This document shows, piece after piece, positions 20,195 through 27,607 of a stretch of DNA of 27,607 nt (positions within the stretch are counted from its first letter, which is position 1; each line of letters starts with the position of its first letter). The DNA is from Gnetum montanum (taxonomy: Eukaryota > Streptophyta > Gnetopsida > Gnetales > Gnetaceae): NCBI GenBank assembly GCA_015680685.1, contig MNCI01003410.1, positions 237,547 to 265,153 on the forward strand, written 5' to 3'. A program made the translations under genes and the position numbers. Below the pieces are notes generated by a model, which was not told where the DNA came from, made no database searches, and was given only the letters and a program-made list of their open reading frames with translations.

Positions 20195-20905
20195 TCTCAC
20201 TTGGACTAGTGCTAGCTTTGTCACGTATGGTTTAGTCTAGAGTGAGGCATATGATTTTTATTATTTTATATTTTATTGGTCTACGATTAACAATAGGTTG
20301 AAACTTAATTTATAATCAATTTAACTAATCTAATTGCTAATTAATAATCAACTACCCTAACATAAGTTTTCGATCCCACTTCCCGTGCACATCCTGAACA
20401 CATATAATGCTGCTGGGTTACCAAATGTTAGGCATTGCTAGGATTACCAAGAGTCATACGTATGCTCGAAGTGATCATACTTATGTGCTTATTTAATTAA
20501 CATGCATGAAAATTTAAATATTACCTAAATACATGAAAAGTAAATTGCATGGAAAGTAAATATAATCTAAGTCAAAGTGCTGCAATGAATAAGAATCAAT
20601 CTCGATCTTATTGCCATTCATGAAATGTCCAGGTACATTGCCAATCAAATGAGACTTCGTACAACTGACTCAGATCCACTCTGTGGGCACTCACTGCCTG
20701 TTTTCTAAGATTACGGAATAAAACTATAATAATTTTGCTACTCTATCGACAAAACTATGCAAAACTATTGCCAAATCAAGAGCCCAGGCATTATATTTAT
20801 AGGCTAGCATATACCCCCTGATGTCAAATACTTGATGTTGCATCAAGACCTCGACGTCTGGATACCTAATGACGTACGAGCAGACGACGAAGAAACATGT
20901 GTCAT
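20195..20905 (-). repeat. LTR-like module C, minus strand
   Basis: Minus-strand order: inverted repeat (20847-20831), TATAAATATA (20801-20792), an AATAAG-type poly(A) signal (20612-20607) about 180 bp later, GATCGAGATT and TTCATTGCAGCA as in B, the complement of GGGTTACCAAA (20416-20426), and a tail sharing CTAAACCATACGTGACAAAG with B. It is closer to B than to A, but clearly diverged. No internal coding region of the element is seen to its left. Confidence 0.55.
20792..20847 (-). promoter_or_regulatory. TATA box and hairpin of module C
   Basis: TATAAATATA on the minus strand, and CTTGATG (20831-20837) with CATCAAG (20841-20847) separated by three bases, about 30 bp upstream. Confidence 0.4.
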
Positions 20906-21559
20906 CACTCTATAATTCCTATATAAGTCATGATGTAAAATTTGAGTATCGTAATTACATTATTACTCGAAAGGTTTCCATACCTATAAATAATGTGTTT
21001 AGTTTTAGTATTGTTAGAGTTTACCAACATTTTAATTAATAATTAATTGGACTAACATAAAATGGCTAAATTGTTGAATTAAAATATTTATTTAAAAAAT
21101 TAAATTGGTTAAAATCTTAATTCCCTTTGTAGTGAATATAAGTTTATAAACAAGATTTACAATCTCAAATCACTATTGTAAACAATAGAGTTCCACGGTG
21201 GTGATGTGTCGGCATGGACTTCACATATCTCGTTTTCGTTTGTTGGTAGTATGGACTTAAATGATGTTACGTTGACAGCAACCCACTGAAATTTAATTCA
21301 TTTCAGTCGTGTTTCAGCATAGAACGTGGCCGGTCCCGACGGAAGAAAGCTTCAAAATTCCCAGAGACCAAATCAGCGAAATCAATCCACATGTCTCTTG
21401 CAAAAATAAATGTCGTGGGGATCTGGGGATAAGCCAACTGCACAGCAATGACATAAGATGATACAAACCGCTGAAGAATCATGAGCCTGGTATCATAAAT
21501 AAACAAACCCTGTAGCATCATGTTTGTGGGGAGGCACAAATTCTTGGTTCTTTTCCACA
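20906..21559. other. Intergenic, then more balanced DNA
   Basis: AT-rich to 21170. From about 21300 composition resembles coding DNA and short frames on both strands are open. None is recognised. Confidence 0.35.
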
Positions 21560-21959
21560 GATCAGAGCAATAATGAAGCTGTTTGTTGGTTTCTTCCTCA
21601 GAGGAAAAACCGGGAAGCAGAAGCACAGAATTCATCGTGGTCTGCAGCAGCCTTCTGTTAGCCCTGTGTTGCTTCTGGAAGAGTATAATCATGGATTCTG
21701 GGGAGAACTGCCGGCATCTGCAAAGGATAGCTTCCAGTACAGAATGAACAGAGCAACGTTTCTGCACAGTTATCCTCTAACGCCTGAGCTGCATGCAGAT
21801 GATTCGGTCAAAAACAGGAACAGTATCTGTAAACTGTTTCATGGATTCTCTTCCAAGCTCAGAGCCGCCATTAAAGGGCTTTTGGCTTCTGCCAAGGATG
21901 CTATTGTTTGTGCTGGCAGAGTTCCTTCTCCTCAGGCCATGCTCCTTCGAAATCCATAG
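21560..21959 (+). CDS. Candidate exon or small gene, unidentified
   Basis: A strong acceptor-like sequence, GTTCTTTTCCACAG (21546-21559), is followed by a frame open to TAG at 21957-21959. An internal ATG at 21573 would give 128 residues. The product is mixed in composition with a basic start (LRGKTGKQKHR) and a C-terminal helix-like part (SSKLRAAIKGLLASAKDAIV). I do not recognise the family. The complementary strand is open in the same codon register (21767-21303, 154 codons), so one of the two is a shadow. The plus frame has the more balanced amino-acid composition and the splice signal, whereas the minus frame is rich in Leu, Ser, Cys, Arg and Phe. Possibly the last exon of a gene or pseudogene; no upstream exon was found. 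Confidence 0.3.
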
Positions 21960-23112
21960 ATTCCAAGCATTATTGGTAAATTTCTCTGCAAGATGCTTTA
22001 ATTTCCAAGTAACCTTCTCTGGTGGACTGTCCCCTGGCCCAATTTAGTTTATCTACTGCTGTGTCTTTGCGTTCACTGTGTCTGTGTGTAAGCTTTAATT
22101 ATGCTTTTATTTTTCCTTCCTCTTTTCACCCGGGAGTTCTGGTTAAATCCCTGGAAAAAAAGAGAAAAAAAGAAAAAGGAAAAGATGGTTATTTCATAAT
22201 TATGACATATAGAAATGTCTTGATGAATTCCCTTTTTGGGTTGCTTTGTTTTGCACTTTTTTGAAACTCTCATTGTCACACTTCAAACCTCATTTTAATT
22301 TTGGACGGGGGAATCCTTGCATGGCAAATTTCATCATGAAAAGTTTGGTGCTTTGTTTTTTGTGTGTATGGTGAATTGGTGATAAATAAGATTGTTGGCC
22401 ATTTCAATACGCCAATATCGTTCATGTCGATCTCAAACTATGTGTAACTTTCACTGGAGTAGGTACGTTTGTACACTATACTGTTCCATCAGCAGAGTCA
22501 CATGACTATTTGCATTCTTGTTTTTGATCGCTCTTTAAAAGTCATGATATATGTCAGGTCGGCAGGTTTTAAGAATAGAAAAACAATTTAAAATTCATTG
22601 ATTTTTAAGGAGGGTTTTGATAAAAGTTATGTCGACTCAACTCAGCCCAGATTCTACAATTGCGATTGATAAAAAAACATTGATTTTAGTTATTGTTCTC
22701 TACGTTGAACCGGATAACTGAACTCTTGCGTCACTCGCCGTTTTCACAAGGATTAGGCGAGATAGAACTCTTCTATCCAAAGTAAGCGAGATTAGAGTAT
22801 TAGAAGTAGGAGCTTCCTCCTCATCCTCTACACTTAACTTGATTGATGTCAAGGTGCTTCAATAGAATGTTCTGCAGCTTGTGACAAAGATGATTGACAA
22901 AGATGATTTATGGATATTGTCATAGAGAATGATATATTCAGCCTACTTTTTGGCCTCAAATTCATTCAATTAGATATATGCACTGGAGATTCGCTTTGCG
23001 ATTCCGGATAAATTTGTAGGAACTGTTCGCATTGGATTCGGAGCGCGTACAGAAGCGTCGTCTTAAATTCGGAATGGGTGTGTATTTCATAATTTCTAAT
23101 GAAATTTTGTCT
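21960..23112. other. Intergenic, no gene recognised
   Basis: AT-rich with a purine run (about 22154-22185). A short duplication GACAAAGATGATT lies near 22883-22908. Nothing coding is supported. Confidence 0.4.
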
Positions 23113-23178
23113 GGATCTCTACATATACATAGAAATGGTTGCTGTGGATCTCTACATATACATAGAAATGGTTGCTGT
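23113..23178. repeat. 33-bp perfect tandem duplication
   Basis: Copies 23113-23145 and 23146-23178 are identical and carry GGATCTCTACATATACATAG. They are followed directly (about 23180-23255) by a second imperfect duplication built on CGCCTTG.CTTGCCTTGCC and TGGTATTCT. Confidence 0.9.
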
Positions 23179-23255
23179 CGCGTTGCTGTCGCCTTGTCTT
23201 GCCTTGCCTGGTATTCTGGTCGCCTTGCCTTGCCTGGTATTCTTGCCTTGTTCTC

Positions 23256-23859
23256 GATGTCAGAATTGTGCATTAAAATCATACCCATCTTTTCCAGAAA
23301 GTTCATTTAATTGTTAAGTGGGCAGCAGGGAATCAAGATTCTTGGCATCGGCATGACACATCACAGAAAACAAGGGAGTACGAATGAATAAACAACCACA
23401 CGAAAATCACGAAAGGGCCACTTTGGTAACTGAAGGCCGAAGGGCCAAGTTTGGGTCATACGGAAATCAAGTTTGGGACGGGGCGTGCGAGGTAAACATT
23501 GCATTTGCATAGATTGGCCTTTGGGAGCGTCAAAGGTTCCGCCATGATTCACATTCACGCGTGAAACATTGCTGGTTTTCGCTCTTTTTCTCATATCTCT
23601 GCTGAGAAAAAGAAAAAGTAAAACGGGGTCATCGTCATGGGTCATGAGTCATGAACTTGATGACGGATGGATGCTTGTTCAACTTTTTTTAATGTGTTTG
23701 CTTATGAGCCAACGAAGCCCACCAGCACATAGCCAATAGCCATTTGCAAGCTCAGGGCACTCTGTTTTTACTTTTCCTTTCTTCATGATGACTAGTACCG
23801 ATTCCCCAGCATTTGAGAGGTTTTCGATCTTCGTACGGGAGGTGAGTTACTGGGGTGTG
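23256..23859. other. No gene recognised
   Basis: Moderate GC around 23390-23640 keeps a minus-strand frame open (23645-23361), but its composition is low-complexity and unlike any family I know. Confidence 0.35.
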
Positions 23860-24152
23860 CCTAGTTGAGTTAAGTTGTGTTTTCTTATAATGTGGTCATC
23901 TTCAACATGGTCCTATGGTGCTACTGGTTAAGTTATGTGGTGATTGATCCAACATAGGTCAAAACCAGTTAGCAGCAGTGAGCAATAGTTAGCAGTAGTT
24001 ACTGGTTTCAGCAATTAGTGGTTCTAGTCCAGTTTCCTTTCTCGTCCGTAACGGCCCAAAAACGTTCCTGTAACCATAATTGTATCTAGCAAAAATTATT
24101 TAATAACAATTCTCATGCATTTTTGGTGGTGTGCTTGCTTAAACGCCACACA
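23860..24152 (+). repeat. Probable 3' part of a Ty1/copia 5' LTR
   Basis: Sequence directly before the primer-binding site ends in ...CCACACA, compatible with an LTR ending in CA. Repeated CAGTTAGCAGCAGTGAGC/TAGTTAGCAGTAG words (23967-24000) and a TATA-like TTATAATG (23865-23872) lie inside. The left edge cannot be fixed because the second LTR is outside the window. Confidence 0.4.
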
Positions 24153-24154
24153 AC

Positions 24155-24166
24155 TAGTATCACAGC
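24155..24166 (+). other. Primer-binding site (tRNA-Met type, diverged)
   Basis: TAGTATCACAGC differs at two positions from TGGTATCAGAGC, the common plant copia site complementary to initiator tRNA-Met. It lies between the LTR end and the gag ATG, as expected. Confidence 0.65.
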
Positions 24167-24184
24167 AATGGATCAGTGGGAGCA

Positions 24185-24910
24185 ATGGCATCCGAGGACG
24201 GGAAAGTCTGGATCCACAAATTCTATGGAACAGACTTTGGGTTCTGGAAGATGCAGGTTGAAGATTATCTGTATCAAAAGAAGTTGCATGAATCGCTGCT
24301 AGGGAAGAACCCAGATCAAATGGATCAAGAAGATTGGAATCTCTTAGATCGCCAGGCACTTGGTGTGATTAGATTGACATTGGCAAGAAACATCGCATTC
24401 AACATTGTTAATGAGACAACCATTGCAGGTTTAATGAAAACGTTGTCAAGTATGTATGAAAAGCCATCTGCTGCAAAAAAGGTATATTTGATGTGTTGGT
24501 TGTTCAATCTAAAGATGGGTGAAGGTGCATCAGTTACAAATCACATCAATGAATTCAATACGATAATTAGTTAATTGAATTTAGTGGCAATCACCTTTGA
24601 GGACGAAATCCAAGCGTTGATTTTGCTATCATCTTTGCCAGAGAGTTGGTCTGCAACAATGACTGCTGTGAGTAGCTCATCAGGTACTTTAAAATTAAAG
24701 TTGAATGATATTGGAGACTTGATTCTTAGCGAGGACATTTGCAGAAGGGAGTCAAGCAAATCCTCAGGGTCTGCTTTGAATACAGAAAGCAGACGTAGGA
24801 GCTCACAACGTGGTCAAAACCATGGTAATGGTAGATCGAAGTCCAGAGGTAGAGGAAAATCTAAAAATCACAGGGAAGTTGTTTGCTGGAATTGTGAAGG
24901 GTCACTTTAG
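24185..24910 (+). pseudogene. Ty1/copia Gag, interrupted
   Basis: ATG 24185 opens a copia-type Gag: FWKMQVEDYLYQKKLHESLL near the N-terminus, then NPDQMDQEDW and VIRLTLARNIAFNIVN, typical of TNT1/Tork elements. Gag would form the virus-like particle in which reverse transcription occurs. An in-frame TAA at 24572-24574 splits it, and the same frame then runs to a basic Arg/Ser/Gly tail and the start of the CCHC knuckle. The two Cys codons (24884-24886 and 24893-24895) are intact, but only 7 nt instead of 12 separate the second from the His codon (24903-24905). That five-base loss shifts the frame and gives a TAG at 24908-24910. Confidence 0.85.
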
Positions 24911-25028
24911 AAATCAGTGCAGGGCACCAAAGAAGAAGAAAAATCACACTCAAGATGATGAATCAGCGAATGTAGCAGAGAAAATTATTGTTGTTGCTTT
25001 GATTTGCTGTGTAGACAATCCCATTGAA

Positions 25029-25064
25029 TCTTGGATTCTGGATTCAGGTGCTTCATTCCACTCC
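25029..25064 (+). other. Aspartic protease active site of the copia Pol
   Basis: SWILDSGASFHSTP holds the catalytic DSG (25041-25049), which in intact elements cleaves the polyprotein. Confidence 0.85.
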
Positions 25065-25427
25065 ACTCCATGCAAGGAATTGTTACACAATTATGTTGCA
25101 GGGAAGTTTGGAAAGGTTTATCTTGCAGATGATGAACCTTTGGATATTGTGGGAAAGGGTGAAGTTCAAATAAAGACCACCCAAGGGATGCAATGGAATT
25201 TGCAAGATGTAAGACATGTTTCTGGACTTAAGAAAAATTTAATCTCCATGAGTCAGATGGATTTGGATGGGTATACAACAACATTTGACGATAGATCATG
25301 GAAGATTACCAAGGGAAACTTGGTTGTTGCACGAGGCAGTAAGGTGAGAACATTGTACATGACTACAGCAAAGAAAGATGCAGTTGTAGTTGCTAACTAT
25401 GATGGTGATTCAGTCCTATGGCATTGA

Positions 25428-26423
25428 AGACTTCGGCACATGAGCGAAAAAGGTATGAAGTTGTTGGCTTCAAAGAGAAAGTTACCAAAGTTTAAGTGTG
25501 ATGATGTTGGCTTGTGTGAAGATTGTGTTTATGGGAAGCAAAAACGAGTTACTTTCTCAAAGATAGGGAGGATATCACAGACTGAAAAGCTTGAATTGGT
25601 GCATTCAGATGTATGGGGGCCAGCTCCAGTGAAGTCTCTTGGAGGCTCAAGTTATTATGTCACCTTCATTGACGATTCCACTAGGAAGGTATGGGTTTAT
25701 TTTCTTAAAAATAAATCTGATGTGTTTGCTACTTTTAAAAGGTGGAAAGCTGAAGTAGAAAATCAGACTAGTTTAAAAATAAAATGTCTGAAGTCAGATA
25801 ATGGAGGGGAATATGACAACCAAGAATTCAAGAATTTCTGTCCAGAAAATGGGATCAGGATGATCAAGATAGTTCCAAGAACGCCAGAGCAAAATGGTGT
25901 TGCTGAACAGATGAACAGAACCTTGAATGAAAGAGCTAGGAGCATGAGAATACACTCTGGGCTACCAAAGTTCTTTTGGGAAGATGCAATTAACACAGTA
26001 GCCTACCTCATTAATCGAGCACCATTGGAGTTTAGAATACCAGAGGAGGTATGGATTGGGAAAGAGGTAAATCTTTCACATTTGAAAATTTTTGGGTGTG
26101 TCTCGTATGTGCATATTGATTCAAATGATAGAGATAAGCTTGATCCTAAAGACAAGAAATGTTATTTTATTAGCTATGGTTCCGATAATTTTGGTTATCG
26201 TTTCTGGGATGATCAAAATAGGAAAATTATCAGACACAAGGATGTCATTTTTAATGAACACATGGTGTACAAGGATAGGTTCGGTTTAGAATCCAACATT
26301 GCAGGGAAGCAAGAAAAGGAATGTGAGAAGGCTGAACTGGAAGAGATATCTGAGAAGGATGTGGATGGAAGGACTCAAGCAAATCCTGGAAACAAGATAG
26401 CTGAAAATGAAAATGACGATGCA
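25428..26423 (+). other. Integrase domain of the copia Pol
   Basis: A zinc-binding region ends with LCEDCVYGKQK. The core has D (codon 25608, HSDVWGP), D (codon 25797, KSDNGGEY) and E (codon 25905, NGVAEQMNRT), spaced D-62-D-35-E as in active copia integrases. The C-terminal part LKIFGCVSYVH...DPKDKKCYFISY is also typical. The piece ends at TAA 26424-26426. Confidence 0.9.
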
Positions 26424-26576
26424 TAAACAGCCACACCAAAGCCTCAGTTGAGAAGGTCTGCAAGAACACCAAAGCCTAGAGAAAGGTACTCTCCCTCGTT
26501 ACATTACTTATTGTTGACTGATGCTGGGGAACCAGAATGTTTGGATGAAGCAATGCAGGCAACAGATTGTGTTGAG

Positions 26577-27380
26577 TGGGAGGTGGCTATGAGAGATGAG
26601 ATGAAGTCACTCCACAAAAATATGACATGGACACTAACTGAGTTGCCAGAAGGAAAGAAGGCATTGCAGAATAAGTGGGTGTACAGGGTCAAGGAAGAAC
26701 ATGATGGCAGCAAAAGATACAAAGCAAGGTTAGTAGTTAAGGGTTTCCAACAGAAAAAGGGAATTGACTACATAGAAATTTTTTCACCTGTAGTAAAGTT
26801 GACTACTATTAGAGTAGTGCTAAGTATTGTGGCTGCTGATGATTTGCATCTAGAGCAGCTAGATGTCAAAACTGCATTTCTACATGGTGACCTCGAAGAA
26901 GACATTTACATGACACAACCAGAAGGCTTCCAAGTTCCAGGGAGGGAAAATCTGGTGTGTAAATTGAAGAAAAGCCTGTATGGGTTGAAGCAGGCTCCAA
27001 GGCAATGGTACAAAAAGTTTGATGGATTTATGTGTAAAAATGGCTTTGTTCGAAGCGAGATGGATCACTGCTGCTATTTCAAGAATACTAATGACTGTTA
27101 TATAATATTGTTGTTATATGTTGATGATATGCTAGTTGCAGGGACTAGCATGAAGGAGATCAATAGCTTAAAGCAGCATTTGGCAAGAAAATTTGAGATG
27201 AAAGACTTGGGGCCAGCTAAGCAGATACTTGGGATGAGAATATCTAGAGATAGATCAGAGGGATTGCTGAAGCTATCTCAAGAAAAGTACATAGGAAAGT
27301 TGCTGAAAAAGTTTAGTCTTCAAGATGCCAAGATCAGAAATACTCCTATGGGAAGCCATGTTCATCTCTCCAAGGAGTAG
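26577..27380 (+). other. Reverse transcriptase domain of the copia Pol
   Basis: WEVAMRDEMKSL, NKWVYRVK, ARLVVKGFQQ, LDVKTAFLHGDLEEDIYM, SLYGLKQAPRQWY and the catalytic YVDD (27117-27128) occur in family order. The domain itself has no stop until TAG 27378-27380. Confidence 0.92.
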
Positions 27381-27607
27381 GCATCAAAAACAGATGAGAA
27401 GAGAAAACACATGGCCAAAGTACCTTATGCTTTAGCAGTTGAAAGCTTGATGTATGCTATGGTATGTACTAGGCCAGACATAGCTCATGCAGTGGGAGTT
27501 GTTAGCAGGTTTATGTTTGATCCAAGAAGGGAGCATTGGGAAACTTTAAAGTGGCTCCTAAGATATCTGAAAGGAACTTCAGGTATGACACTTTGTTTTA
27601 AAAGAAG

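Larger units (their letters stand above)
24896..27607 (+). pseudogene. Ty1/copia Pol: protease, integrase, reverse transcriptase (partial)
   Basis: After the knuckle frameshift one frame runs to the window edge, interrupted by TGA 25425-25427, TAA 26424-26426 and TAG 27378-27380. Domain order PR-IN-RT is diagnostic of Ty1/copia. Past the last stop, VPYALAVESLMYAM, TRPDIAHAVGVVSRF and LLRYLKGT mark the linker to RNase H, which lies outside the window. The GAG-pre-integrase block is damaged: a stop falls in the WH.RLGH motif, and its Gly is Arg. The core catalytic residues remain, so decay is modest. TNT1/Tork affiliation is inferred from motif style. Confidence 0.9.

Noticed and set aside
21303-21767. 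154-codon minus-strand frame
   Set aside because: It is in codon register with the plus frame and rich in Leu/Ser/Cys/Arg/Phe, as antisense shadows are. Kept only as an alternative under 21560-21959.
24325-27068. Minus-strand frames across the copia region
   Set aside because: They are antisense to the clear Gag and Pol coding frames.

Overview
The window looks like nuclear DNA from a seed plant. It holds one intact-looking, six-exon, intron-rich plant gene, surrounded by decayed LTR retrotransposons, pseudogene fragments and tandem repeats. The long AT-rich introns, low gene density and amount of old LTR debris suggest a large genome, possibly a gymnosperm. That is inference; the species cannot be named from the sequence.

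Left flank, 1-6460: retrotransposon remains on the minus strand. LTR-like modules lie at 1-511 and 5755-6460. Between them is a broken Ty3/gypsy-type Gag (5739 down to about 3340) with a recognisable Gag core and CCHC knuckle, but I see no protease, reverse transcriptase or integrase. A second relic (1378 down to about 520) resembles the 'putative plant transposon protein' domain. It has its own TATA-like promoter and a predicted 5'-UTR intron whose acceptor abuts the ATG.

6461-10905: intergenic DNA with a PPR-protein fragment on the plus strand (7348-7595) and a cullin fragment on the minus strand (8045-7713), both frameshifted. A two-copy tandem repeat at 8682-8905 and long AT-rich DNA lead to the promoter side of the main gene.

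10906-16596: a dihydroflavonol 4-reductase-like (DFR) gene on the plus strand. Six exons join in frame, with GT-AG junctions throughout, into 352 codons plus stop. The Rossmann motif, Ser/Tyr/Lys catalytic residues and the Asn and Gln that contact the substrate B ring in grape DFR are present, but one normally conserved active-site stretch is altered. Introns 1 and 3 are packed with tandem repeats, including a 69-bp minisatellite, and share a repeat motif.

16597-23860: a poly(A) signal and two tandem duplications, about 1.9 kb with nothing recognisable, then two LTR-like modules of the same family in opposite orientation (19018-19735 plus, 20195-20905 minus) with a tRNA-like SINE fragment between them. 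An unidentified exon-like stretch lies at 21560-21959.

Right end, 23860-27607: the 5' part of a Ty1/copia element (Tork/TNT1-like by its Gag and Pol motifs): probable LTR end, primer-binding site, Gag, protease, integrase and reverse transcriptase. It has four in-frame stops and a deletion in the zinc knuckle, and is cut by the window edge before RNase H.

The most unusual pattern is that each of the five minus- or plus-strand promoter-like modules of the left and middle regions carries a different perfect or near-perfect palindrome beside or upstream of its TATA-like box.
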